Positions 14,101 through 23,214 of a stretch of 64,000 bases of DNA are shown in pieces; the first letter of the stretch is position 1; each line of letters begins with the position of its first letter. The translations under genes and the position numbers were made by a program. This DNA comes from Pterois miles (taxonomy: Eukaryota > Chordata > Actinopteri > Perciformes > Scorpaenidae), in NCBI GenBank assembly GCA_947000775.1, contig CAMQGK010000399.1, forward strand, positions 3,464,501 to 3,528,500. Direction: 5' to 3'. The notes beneath the pieces were generated by a model. It saw nothing but the letters and a program-made list of their open reading frames with translations, searched no databases and was not told the origin of the DNA.

Positions 14101-17100
14101 ACAAGAGGGTGCAGCTAAGTATAACAGACTGCTGACCAAAAAAAGGTTATAATTAACTTTCATGAACTGAAAACACACTTAAAGACCAAAACAGGTGAAT
14201 GTTTCGGTAACTCACCCGTCTAAATTATATTAAGGCTTAAAGTTAGGGTTGAATTGAGGGTTTGGCTGCTTTGAGTGATGGGTGGGTGCTGTACCAGGTT
14301 GCTAGCTGTCTGTTCTGTTCCATCATCAGGACTGCCTCAGTTCCACTGATGATCCGTCTCTTTGCCTATTTTTAGATTCATCAGGAGTTAAGCCTAGTTT
14401 ATGGTCGCCGTAGTGAAGTCGGCACGCCAGAAAATTACATCATGAGGGCTTTTGCGTGTGTTGTTAAGGCTCTGAAAGTTGTTGCGCCACATGGTCGTGC
14501 ACCTCTGAATTTTTGTAACTATGCGCCCACTGCCTGCGCTGCCTTTCATTTCAACATGGATGCTTTCTAGGGAAGACTGGCTGAGCTGGTTGGCATGTAC
14601 AGTCATCTCTACGACTGTTCATTGAGAGACCACAGGGACCGTCACGTCATTAAATTCTTGGAAAGAAACGGGCTACACACTGGAGAAAGAAAGAAGCACC
14701 GCAGGCTGTGAAAGAATTTGATATTGTCTTGTAAGAGCTAAAAAAAAAAAAAAAAAAAGGTCTCATGAAAGAGTAGCAACCAGAGGGGAAGCACAAGAGA
14801 TGGAAAATAATTAAGACGAAGGTAAGAGACAGTAATAGTCACAGTATACAAATGCAGTGTGGTAGCATCCATCCATCTGCAACTGCTTATCTCGTTAGAG
14901 GTGTGGGGGGGTTGGAGCCGGTCCCGGCTGACATTGGGCGAAGGCGGGGTTCACCCTGGACAGGTCGCCAGTCCATCAGAGCCCTGATCCATAAAGACAG
15001 ACAACCATTCACGCTCACATTTACACCTACGGGCAATTTAGAGTCATCAATCAATTAACCTGCATGTCTTTGGACTGTGGGAGGAAGCTGGAGAACCTGG
15101 AGAAAACCCACGCTATCACGGGGAGAACATGCAAACTCCACACAGAAGAGCCTGCGACCCTCTTGCTGTGAGGCGACAGTGCTAACCACTGCACCGCCAT
15201 GCAGCTCCTCCTTGGTGGTACGTCAGAGTTTTTACTGTTGCCAGGCAGCCTACCTTTTCTTTTCCAGTAACACACGTTGACTTCTTGCTTATCCACAGAC
15301 TATTTTGTCCATACGCCCCCTGGCGTTTTGGAGCATATTGCAATGAATAATGCAATGAGCATAAACGGCTCTGCGCCACGCTGTCTCGCGTCGTCAAGAC
15401 AGCGACGACTGGAGCCTCCCACTTTGCACTTCACAAAAGCTCTTCAGAAAACAGTAGGTGACGTCATAGAGACCACAGACTTCATAAAATATGGGTGTGG
15501 TCTCTGGGACGTCAAATCAAAATGCATGCGACTATGATGTCCAAAAACAACAATCTTGTGATTAAAACTGGATATTTTTAGAAAAGGCTGCTGTTGCAAA
15601 AGTCTGTTTTACTGAACTCTAGAGCAACGTGTGCACTGCTGTGTATAATCCTTTGTCCTAACACACTCCAGTACAGGCTGACTTGGTGTAATTTAACCCG
15701 GCTTTCCCTTTTATCTCCCAAGGTGAGGCTCCTCAGAGATAAATACACCCAGTTGGAGTGAGCGTCATGTGAAGGCAGCCTTTGACAGAAAGCTTTGGTT
15801 CTTCTGCTAAGAAGAGGAGGGTCACTGGCCTCTAGTAGACTCAGTTTTATGTGATAGAAACAGGGTCTATCTGGTTCTATTACACAGTTAGTGTGATATC
15901 CATGATTTCACTCGCACATTAAAATAAATATGAAACCTTGACATGGGAACCACTAGAGCTACCCCAGCTGACGACCGATCCATCCAAGAACGTGTTTGAC
16001 AGGATTATCAACTGGTAATTCTAACTTCAAGGTGGCAATAGACATCATTATGAATAAATGTTGATTGCACAATGTAATGGCTGCACTATAATGAAACCAC
16101 AGGCGTTTGGAGTGGTTGCCTGTAAGTCTTACTTTTGCTATGCAGTTCTGATCTAGATTATTATATGGTCAATCATTACTGCTCACTGTGTGCCAGCTCA
16201 GGCTTTAAATCAATGAACTGCACTGAGCTGTCCTCAAACATAGTCCCACAACTCGATGGTTACCGTCTTTAGATTCAGTGTTGAAAGGGAAATAGCTTGA
16301 ATCAGTCGGAGCGTACATTAGCCAAACAGACACCTCATTGTCTGTGTTTTGGAGCTGTGACGCTGACCTTCAGATCCACTGTGGTCATTTAGTAAGGCTT
16401 CATTAAAGAGAACAATACGCCTTCACTGCCACCCTGAGCTCGTCTTATGAAACCCTTTTGGAGGAAACTTTCAAGGAACTTGAACCCAGGAGAGCAACAG
16501 GAACAAAGAGCGCCTTCCGGCAGACGGGCTGTGGTCCATCGTAGTGCGTCTTTAATGCGATTAGCTCTGGATTAGCCTGAAACACAGAGTGCTAGACCTC
16601 TGCTGCAGGACTAATCAGAACAAGGCCTCCTTTAATCACTTGCTGCCCGTTTCCTCCAGAGACTGAATGCGTAAACTCAACCAGAGCTTCTGCCATCTTC
16701 ACCAGGTTCAAATTAAGACTTTTAAGACCTTTTAATCAGGCTGCCCCCCTCTTTATCGATTAGTCGACTAATGGTTCACACTACACAACTTTAACCCTGA
16801 TTTGGCTTACTGAATATATACAAATTTTATTTTATTTCTTATTTTACTGTCTGTCATGAATGCTTTTTATATATATTTACACTATATAATATTTATATTC
16901 AGGGTACCTATTCAGGGTGTACCCTGCCTTCGCCTGATGCCAGCTGGGATCAGCTCCAGCCCCCCGCGACGTCTAATATGGGATAAGCAGTTGCAGATGG
17001 ATGATGGATGGAGATATGTATGGACGATGTGGCCAAATAACATCACATTTTTTTCAGTACTTCCCAGCAGTTTATTCCAGTAATATCTATTGATGTAAAT

Positions 17101-20100
17101 GAATGTGACCTGAACCCAGAAAACCTGCATTAAATATATAGATGGATTAACCATTCAAAATCAGACAATGAGCTTTCAAGCTGCTGTAGCACAATCTACT
17201 GTCATGACAATCCCACTTTTCGTTTATCGTTGAATAATGCCTCCCGACAGACCACAATGAAATTCAAAAACATTTTCTAACTAACAGTACTACCTACAGC
17301 AGACAGGATGAAATGCTTTGTAAAATTTAAACTGAATTCAGTGCCTGCAGATACTCTGCCTCAGCTGACCCGAGGAAAATCAGAATCAGGGAATCACATT
17401 TAGTCTGAAATGTATTTTAAAAGTCTCTGACATCATCTTGGTTTATTTTAACCGCTGCTGATTAACCACCAGTCACAGAGCAGGCTCGGAGCATCGCGTT
17501 TAGGCATGAAAACCATGTGAGTCTCTTTCTCAACCCTACAAACAGACTGTTTACACATGTTGCATCAGGTCCTTTCATGTAATAAACCACTGCAGCTTCT
17601 GCTTTTTGCACAACGGCACCGGCAGCTTTTCCATTCCAAATGATTATGGCCATTTACTGACATGTTTTTTCAAAAGGAAAGGGATTACGATGAGGTTTTG
17701 CTGCAGTGCAAGCTGTGGTTTGGGAAAAGCAGCAGGTGCCTCACGATTGTCAACTCACCTCTGAGCCAGCGTAACAGGAAGTGGTCATGCTGTGCAGGAA
17801 GTTGAGGAAGAATGTCTTGTATCCTCTCACGAAACTGTAGCCAGAGGAAGGAGAGAAGAAGAGACACATGATTGACGTGTTTTTGCATTAGAGCCACAAA
17901 GAGGATTCGAAACTAGGAAAAGATATTAACCTAATCTATACCGTTACACTTTTGACCCTGGAGGTAAAAAAAAAAATACACTACTTTGTTTTAAGCTTTT
18001 TCACGGCTTTTAGATTAGTGGGTTTTATTTCCTAATGCTGCTGAAAAACTTGTGACTTTGTGACTAATTGTTTTACACACTTTAATGGCAGCAGTGGGCA
18101 ACAAGGGATGCCTGTAACTGTATTTGCATGGGTAGAAAAACAGTCAAGTTAACCCACTACATGGCCAAAAGTATGTGGACACTTGAGCAGAGGGCAGCAA
18201 AGTAATGTTGTTTCCTTGAATCGTCATTTGGCTCGACCCATACTTACATTGCTTGTTTTGTTGGACCAACAGTCAAAAAACTCAAATACTAAGTTTACTA
18301 AAAGAAAACCAGCAAATATTCAAATCTGAGAAGCTGCAACCAGTACATTTTTGTCTCGTTTGCTGAAAAAACTACTTTATATTTCCAAAATCATGGACAT
18401 CGATGTGCTGTTATAACAGCCTTCACTCTTCTGGTTTTAGACGTCTCCACCAGATGTTGAACTTGGCTGCAGGGATTCAGACACGAGCATTACTGAGGTG
18501 TCGTAGCCTTTGTCTCTGTCAACATTTCAATTCATCTCAAAGTAGAGCTGCAACAATTAATCGATTAACCGATTAGTTGTCAACTATTAGATGAATCCCC
18601 AACTATTTAGATAATCAGTTTTAGTAATTGTTAAAGAAATAAAGTCAAATTCCAGCTTCTTAAATGTGAATATTTTCTGTTTTCTTTACTCTTCTGACAG
18701 TAAACTGAATATCGTTGAGTTGTGGACAAAACAAGACATTTGAGGACGTCATCTTGGGCTTTGAGAAACATGGATTGACATTTTATAGCCCAAACTAACC
18801 AATTAATCAAGAATTTGCAAATTACAAATTTACATTTACATTACTATTTTATATTTACTGTTTATATTTAAGCCCTGCATTTTAACTGCACTATTTTATG
18901 CCTTAGATTATCGTTTTGCTTTCATTTTTGCTTCTGTAATTTCCCCTTTTATATACACATATATAGACCAAAGATTTTCAATGCCATTTTCAATTCAGTA
19001 GCTGCCAATGACAAATAAAAAACCTTGAGAAAATAACCAACAGATCAATCAACAGTGAAAATTAATCGTTAGTTGCAGCCCTATCCTAAAGGTGTTGGAA
19101 GGGGTTGAGGTCAGTATGGTGCACGCAGATATTGTCATGTTGAAACAGTCAAGTACCCAAACTGTTGCCATAAAGTTGGAAGCAGCTTACTTATTGTCTA
19201 AATCTAAAATACATATATCATTACATGTTGTAGTATTAAGATTTCCCTTCATTTGAACCACAAGGCCAAGAACAAAATAATGTTTAGAGGTGTGTCCACA
19301 TAGTTTTGGCTATATAGTATAATTCCCCTTATGTAATTGTACAGCTAACAGACTTCCCCTTACGCTAAACTAACTTCAGTGTTACTGCAGTAATGAATCA
19401 CAGCAAACACAACTATTTATGACACATGACTCATATGAAAACTGTGATGTGGAAGTGAACAATAAACACAAGAAAACCTGTTCCTGCACTTTATACTTCC
19501 TAAGGACTTATAAGGGTTATAAGGGGTTTACAGTATAAGGTGTAATTAATGACTATACTAATAAATCATTTCAAACACAGAGACCTAAATTTCTGTATTG
19601 TAATGCAGTAACACTGAAAAATAAAATGTGCAAAGGGAGTGTTACTGAAATACAGTAGCTTTAGTTACCAAAAATCAATTATTGCCTCAGGAACATTGTC
19701 CTTTGCTGCAAAAATTAATTGATTACATGTCAACTATTTAATTAAGTTGCCGACTATTTTGATAATTATTAGTTTGAATATTTTTTAATAATTGAAGTAA
19801 AAATGCTCTAATTTCAGCTTCTTAAAATGTGAATATTCTGATACATACAGTATATAGACCAAAGATTTTCATTGCCAGTGACTGATTTGCTGGAAATGAC
19901 AAATAAAAAACCTTGAGAAAATAATCAACAGATTAATCGACAACTACAATAATCTTTAGTTGCAGCCCTAGTTTTGATTAATACTAAATTGTAACATCTT
20001 TTTTTCTTGTAACATCTTTTTTCTTTTTTCTTATTTTTCTTATATTATAATAACATTTAGAGCTTAAACAAAAAATTAATACAAATGTGCATTAGACTGT

Positions 20101-20629
20101 CAATTATGATATAAAAATGTGCATTAAAGACTAAATTATCTAAAATGTGCACTAAAACTGAAAGAATCTAAAAATGTGCATTCAAACTGAATTATAATCG
20201 AAAAATGTGCATTTAAACTGAAAATTATAATCTAAAAATGTGCATGAGAAGACGTAAATTATGACATAGAATGTGCATTTAAACTGAAAATTATAATCTA
20301 AAAATGTGCAAAATATGCATTAAAGACTAAGAACTATAGTCCTCAACTAAAACGTGTTCTCATGGCTTATGAACCATTAGAAATGATGCTAAGATAACGT
20401 TCATTAATTTAATTAAAGAAAGATATTGATTGATTACAAGCCCTTTACAATGGATGGTTTACTAGAAAGAGTTGCCAGACAGATTATGATGTAACAGGGT
20501 TACCAAGAAAGATAATTATGGTGAAGAGATCCTACACTATGAAGCACAATTAATGTTAATATGACTAAAACTTACCTGCTCCAGTGCGTCAGCCTGTTTC
20601 GGACTGAGGTCTCCGACTCTTCCGCTCAT
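4869..20629 (-). CDS. sec14l2: SEC14-like lipid-binding protein (SEC14L2 type), N-terminal 258 residues, 3' part off the left edge
   Basis: Exons in transcript order: 20629-20576, 17834-17759, 10618-10575, 6552-6490, 6083-5895, 5560-5465, 5367-5307, 5158-5075, 4975-4869. They total 774 nt (258 codons) with no stop, and all introns are GT/AG with matching phases. The protein begins MSGRVGDLSPKQADALEQ. It has a CRAL-TRIO N-terminal helical part (about residues 10-60, with FLLRWLR) and a CRAL-TRIO lipid pocket (about 76-245, with YLSGGMCGYD, IYDVEGLGLKHLWKP and the APKLFPVAYNL core), then VVYGGKLTDPDGDP. Known SEC14L2 (supernatant protein factor) is a cytosolic protein of about 400 residues that binds tocopherol, squalene and phosphoinositides and ends in a GOLD domain. 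That last part is not in the window. The neighbour rnf215, divergent as in human 22q12.2, supports SEC14L2/3/4 rather than other SEC14 families. The exact paralogue among SEC14L2/3/4 and fish-specific copies is not settled. Confidence 0.9.
5895..6083 (-). CDS. sec14l2: SEC14-like gene, CRAL-TRIO core exon
   Basis: The largest coding exon here (63 codons, phase 0 at both ends), residues 80-142. It starts VIEKYLSGGMCGYDREG, runs through SPIWYDVIGPMDPKGL and ends NLQSQK at a GTGAAG donor. It forms the first half of the lipid-binding pocket. This segment gives the clearest family identification in the gene. Confidence 0.92.
6619..6866 (+). mobile_element. Short inverted-repeat element (decayed)
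   Basis: Begins tagggctgtcgtcacac and ends ctaagagggggcagccgtag. The ends are imperfect inverted repeats, and the interior has the attagt/actaat alternation seen in hAT-like short elements of fish. Confidence 0.5.
7440..8127 (+). mobile_element. Inverted-repeat element ending in cggtcgacctcta
   Basis: Left end tagaggactggattaatcgg; right end catatcggtcgacctcta is its inverted repeat. The interior has tatcggccccccaaaaatca and a long A-run at about 8082-8107. I recognise this as a common teleost repeat. The short open frames inside are not genes. Confidence 0.65.
8694..8745. repeat. Perfect 16-bp inverted repeat (hairpin)
   Basis: Arms tggctctttgaaggga (8694-8709) and tcccttcaaagagcca (8730-8745) are exact reverse complements around a 20-base spacer with ggatcc/gatcc pieces. 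This may be the core of a foldback or short transposable element. Confidence 0.8.
10942..11620 (+). mobile_element. Dispersed element starting tagggctgtcaagttaacgc
   Basis: Contains ataacgctccaagc, gtcccttgacctctgacctc, tctcccctttacagacatgc, ttgttgcctgttgggctgca and tttctggacacaatttg. I recognise this order as a very common percomorph hAT-like non-autonomous repeat, normally bounded by agggctgtcaa and its inverted copy. The right end here is decayed. No transposase is present. Confidence 0.7.
12079..12570 (+). mobile_element. Short inverted-repeat element, about 490 bp
   Basis: Left end cttaaagggacagtgtgtag, right end cacactgttcctttaag: a near-perfect inverted repeat of about 17 bp. The interior starts gatttggtggcatctagtgg. 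It has an internal A-run at 12320-12338. Fragments of the same family in the other orientation appear near 6411-6450 and 62230-62270. Confidence 0.8.
12661..12988 (+). mobile_element. Short element bounded by ttagggctg and cagccctaa
   Basis: The nine-base ends at 12661-12669 and 12980-12988 are exact inverted repeats. The interior is A+T-rich and non-coding. Confidence 0.55.
13968..14385 (+). repeat. Dispersed repeat starting cccatagactgtatg
   Basis: Contains ccccgtgacgtcaaccattg, tgttttgaagccatgagttt and ttgccatcttgtttttttgc in the order I know from a common percomorph repeat. A weakly similar stretch (tgacgtcatagagaccac, about 15460) lies beyond the next element. Confidence 0.5.
14391..15400 (+). 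mobile_element. Decayed Harbinger-like element with a MADF-domain remnant, interrupted by a LINE tail
   Basis: Starts gcctagtttatggtcgccgt. From 14556 the plus-strand frame reads MDAF, stop, then GRLAELVGMYSHLYD, SLRDHRDRH. This is the start of the MADF/Myb-like accessory protein of fish Harbinger elements (usual pattern LaeLV..hLYDp....hkD). It has an in-frame TAG after four codons and no continuation beyond about 14700, so it is not functional. Sequence after 15300 (gagcataaac) may be the opposite end. Confidence 0.6.
14866..15205 (-). mobile_element. LINE-type 3' tail, minus strand, inserted in the Harbinger relic
   Basis: Read on the plus strand: catccatccatctgcaactg, then ggggttcaccctggacaggt, cgccagtccatc, gcatgtctttggactgtggg, gggagaacatgcaaactcca. 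This is the reverse of the non-LTR tail seen at 23829-23958 plus further 3'-UTR sequence. It is one of the most abundant fish retroelement tails; I cannot fix the clade (L2/CR1 or RTE) from sequence memory. Confidence 0.7.
16903..17012 (+). mobile_element. LINE-type 3' tail, plus strand
   Basis: Shares ttcagggtgtaccctgcctt, cgcctgatgccagctgggat and gggataagcagttgcagatg with the other two tails and ends in the short gatgg repeat typical of these 3' ends. Only the tail is present. Confidence 0.7.
18158..19317 (+). mobile_element. Tc1/mariner-like non-autonomous element, split by a hAT-type element
   Basis: Left end tacatggccaaaagtatgtg and right end acatagttttggctatatag are inverted repeats in the Tc1/mariner style, bounded by TA. 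Interior pieces include gctgcagggattcagacac and gttggaaggggttgaggtca, which I know from a common fish Tc1-like repeat. The two halves join if 18542-19083 is removed. Confidence 0.78.
18542..19083 (+). mobile_element. hAT-type short element nested in the Tc1-like element
   Basis: Ends tagagctgcaacaattaatc and attaatcgttagttgcagcc (then cta) are inverted repeats. Flanks tctcaaag and tcctaaag agree at 6 of 8 bases, consistent with an aged 8-bp target duplication. Same family as 145-839. Confidence 0.8.
19690..19971 (+). mobile_element. Truncated copy of the same hAT-type short element
   Basis: Right end ataatctttagttgcagccc is well preserved; the left end (tttgctgcaaaaattaattg) is decayed. Shares accttgagaaaataatcaac and atagaccaaagattttca with 18542-19083. 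Confidence 0.65.
20078..20336 (+). repeat. Minisatellite, period about 34 bp, in SEC14-like intron 1
   Basis: About seven imperfect copies of a unit containing aaaatgtgcatt, then aaactgaa and ttataatct. Divergence between copies is high. It differs in sequence from the rnf215 satellite. Confidence 0.8.
20576..20629 (-). CDS. sec14l2: SEC14-like gene, coding exon 1 (start codon)
   Basis: Eighteen codons beginning with ATG (CAT at 20627-20629 on the plus strand) and ending at a GTAAG donor. The product MSGRVGDLSPKQADALEQ matches the usual N terminus of the family (MSGRVGDLSP), which fixes the start. The exon lies in a G+C-richer, CpG-containing stretch, unlike the flanking introns. Confidence 0.9.
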
Positions 20630-20799
20630 GTCTTCGACCAGAGGATGTAGGACAGCTAAGAAGCTCCTTCAAAGTCGGATGAAGAGACTGACGGACCGAA
20701 AGAGAAACAGCACCGTCACCGTTAGCCGTGACAGGCGGGTTTCTGTCTTTAACGCCGCCCCGATGATGCTCATCCGCGGCTGCAGCGTCCTGCTATCGT

Positions 20800-20935
20800 C
20801 GCTCTGAGCTGCCTGCAGGTGATAAACGGTCAGAGGATGGAAAAAAATGTAAACACGACACCCGCCGCGCATCACAGCTCCCGTCCAATCAGATGATCCG
20901 GCCAAAGATAGGACGTCATGACAGGGGCGCTACTC
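20800..20935 (-). promoter_or_regulatory. Probable promoter region of the SEC14-like gene
   Basis: CpG-containing stretch just upstream of coding exon 1. A CCAAT pentamer (plus strand 20885-20889, GTCCAATCAG) lies about 255 bp before the start codon. No TATA box is obvious. The assignment rests on position, base composition and the CCAAT motif only. Confidence 0.4.
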
Positions 20936-20974
20936 CTTTCAAGAAGGAGGAACCAACGAGAGTTCTTACAAAGA

Positions 20975-21590
20975 TAGCGTCCTAAAACCCGGAAATGGGC
21001 TTTTAGCACTTCTGGTTCCCTCACCTGGAAGTCAATTGGTTTTTTGAATGGGCTTTTAAGATACGATAGTACTTTATACATCCGGGGGGGTGTCTTAGAG
21101 TAAGAGTTTATTTTAGTTAGATGCCTGAAATAAGTTCTGTGGTTAACACAAGCTGAAGAGATTTCAACATTTTGTTCTACAATGAAAATACATAAATATC
21201 CCACTTGTGAATTTTGAAGCCATCGTGTCTTTAAAAAAGGGGATTACCAACAAGTGGCTAAATGAGAATACTAATCATCACCATGCCGACTCATCCTCCC
21301 TTACAGCCTCGTTGTCTATATTCGCGCTCATGCGAGCGTGGTTTTTCGTTAGCTTTTTACTTCTGGTGGTTTCATTCACACTTCAAAAATAATAAAAATG
21401 ACGTTCAATCTTGCTGGAAAAAAATGTGTACCGTAAGCATTTGTTTTCCACAGAGATTATTTTCTGTAATAATCCAAAACCCAATGGGGAAAAAAAAAAT
21501 CTCATTGGCATCTTTTTATGGAGGGAACCAGGGCAATGCTAACTTTCTTGTTAGGCTTCAAAAATCATTCCTGGAGCACCCTATTCCACT
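20975..21590 (+). repeat. Dispersed repeat upstream of the SEC14-like promoter
   Basis: Sister copy of 1948-2486. It begins about 350 bp upstream of the SEC14-like start codon, inside the interval between the two divergent genes. The copies differ by many substitutions and small indels, so neither is recent. Confidence 0.75.
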
Positions 21591-22779
21591 AGTACCTGTA
21601 GTTTTACTCACTAGATTTTTTTAATTTTTAAAAATAATATTAAAAATAAATAATTGTTTCTATAATATACATTGTCTGTATGGGGATTTACTATTGTACT
21701 GGTTGAAAAAATGTGAACAGCTTGTCATTTTTAACATTTTTTTTTTTTAGCAATGAATAAAGCTTCAGCTCACATGAAGCTTTGACAGCAGCATGACATC
21801 TGCTGGCAGCAGAAAAAAGTCAGACTTTAGGGCTGCTGACATAATGCCATAATACACCCTTGGTTGCAGCCGATATTTTTCATTATTCTACGAATTAAGT
21901 AGCTGGATAATGAAAGTTTTTAAATGCTGTTCAGGGCCTCCAATGTCAACTTTTAGAGGATGTCACCAAATGTGAAAGCTACCTAAAGTGATAGTACATA
22001 CAAACGGACAAGTAGGTGCCTAAATATGTGTTAAATCATCACCTGTGTTAACTTCCTATAACCCCTCCAGTTTTGCTACTGTTTTAGCAGATGCTTGTGT
22101 TAACACATAGTCAGTAACTCACTTGGCGAACTTTCCAAGAACTAGCTTCATTGTGTTTTGTTTAGCACTTTTTGGCGAAATTGTGGACAAACTATGGAGT
22201 GAGTCATCTCCATTTGAAGGCAATAGACAATCTTTGGTATTAATCCGATATTCTCGCACAGGCGCATATGTAACAACAAGTATTTAAAAACAGTTTTTTG
22301 TATGATTCAGCGATTGAGTTATTAACAGTTGATACTGCTACTCATTAAGACTAACATTTATTTCACAATTTAGCTAGATGTCCTAAATACTAAGTGACAC
22401 TGAGTGCAAAGTGGTCCATGTAGTCTTACAGGTTGATTTTTCAATTTCAGATTGTACTCACACAAAATATCTGAATATAACAGTGATAATTAAGTACTCC
22501 TCGTGTTAAAAGACATGAAACGCGGTTTTATTTACGGCTCCAGTTGCATTTATAGCGGATATAATAGTAGCTTTAAATCGAAGAAGGAAGTATGGGACAG
22601 TACTCTCTAAATTGCTTTTATACTCTTTGACGCAACGGTTTAAAAAAACCCTGTCAATTAGGAAAAAAAGAACCGCGAATTTTCGCAAAAATGTATTTTA
22701 GTTACCTCAGTGCGGTATATAGTTAGCTAAAACAACTACATATATATTTATTTATTTAATTTTCCGGTAACGCGCTTCC

Positions 22780-22992
22780 ACCGGTTTATATAAGAGATGA
22801 TGATCATCTCGGTACTTCCGGTTGGAGCCGGAAGCTGCCTTCCGTTGTTTACATTCTGCGAGAGCTCCGACAGCTAGCTAACTGGAGCACAAACATTTTA
22901 GCAGCTTTTCCAAAATGACAGGTTACAGTTGATGCGGTTTATGTTTTTATAACAGCTGTCGTCTGTATTTTCTCTCTGTTGTTGTCCGGGCC
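22780..22992 (+). promoter_or_regulatory. Probable rnf215 promoter with TATA-like box and ETS-type sites
   Basis: TATATAAG at 22787-22794 is followed by three closely spaced ETS-like cores: CTTCCGG at 22815-22821, CCGGAAG at 22828-22834 and CTTCCG at 22839-22844. The start codon is at 22993 and G+C content rises sharply here. ETS sites in both orientations next to a CpG-rich first exon are typical of housekeeping vertebrate promoters. The transcription start is not visible from sequence alone. Confidence 0.5.
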
Positions 22993-23214
22993 ATGGCTTT
23001 AGCTCGCTTCTGGTGCTGTTTCTGGGCAACGTTACCGCTCGTCCTGCTGCGGTGGCCGGGGCTGCTGGTCGCGGCGGAGCAGGTCGCGCTGGTGGAGGTT
23101 TTCCTGGAGCAGCGGCCCGTTGTCAGTGCTCTGCTCCAGGGCGAATTGGTGGAGTCCGACAACGGCAGCGGGAGCTCCGAGGACCGAGAAGAGCTGGAGG
23201 GAGAGCTGGTCCTG
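22993..23214 (+). CDS. rnf215: rnf215 coding exon 1, signal peptide
   Basis: Seventy-four codons from ATG at 22993 to a GTGAGT donor. The N terminus MALARFWCCFWATLPLVLL is strongly hydrophobic, as expected of a signal peptide; an acidic, Ser/Gly/Glu-rich stretch (about residues 54-72) follows. The exon is markedly G+C- and CpG-rich, consistent with a CpG-island promoter. Overlapping open frames on both strands here are by-products of that composition. Confidence 0.88.

Larger units (their letters stand above)
10619..17758 (-). other. SEC14-like intron 2 (7.1 kb)
   Basis: The longest SEC14-like intron in the window. Several transposon relics are listed separately (10942-11620, 12079-12570, 12661-12988, 13968-14385, 14391-15400, 16903-17012). 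The stretches 12990-13965, 15540-16730 and 17160-17690 show no exon or clear repeat that I can name. Confidence 0.6.
17835..20575 (-). other. SEC14-like intron 1 (2.7 kb)
   Basis: Mostly repeat: a Tc1-like element (18158-19317) with a hAT-like insertion, a second hAT-like relic (19690-19971) and a minisatellite (20078-20336). No exon was recognised. Confidence 0.65.
20630..22992. other. Intergenic interval between divergent sec14l and rnf215
   Basis: It holds the 5' leader and promoter of the SEC14-like gene, a dispersed repeat (20975-21590) and, from about 21.6 to 22.75 kb, A+T-rich unique-looking sequence with no convincing exon. Human MTFP1 lies between these genes as I recall; I find no trace of it here. 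Confidence 0.6.

Noticed and set aside
14852..15296. Several short open frames around 15 kb
   Set aside because: They lie in the LINE 3' tail, which is non-coding and common.
20669..21204. Minus-strand open frames upstream of the SEC14-like start
   Set aside because: They fall in the 5' leader and a dispersed repeat and show no conserved motif; the family N terminus fixes the start at 20629.
20630..22992. A possible MTFP1 gene, expected here from human gene order
   Set aside because: No open frame or splice-compatible exon of that family was seen.
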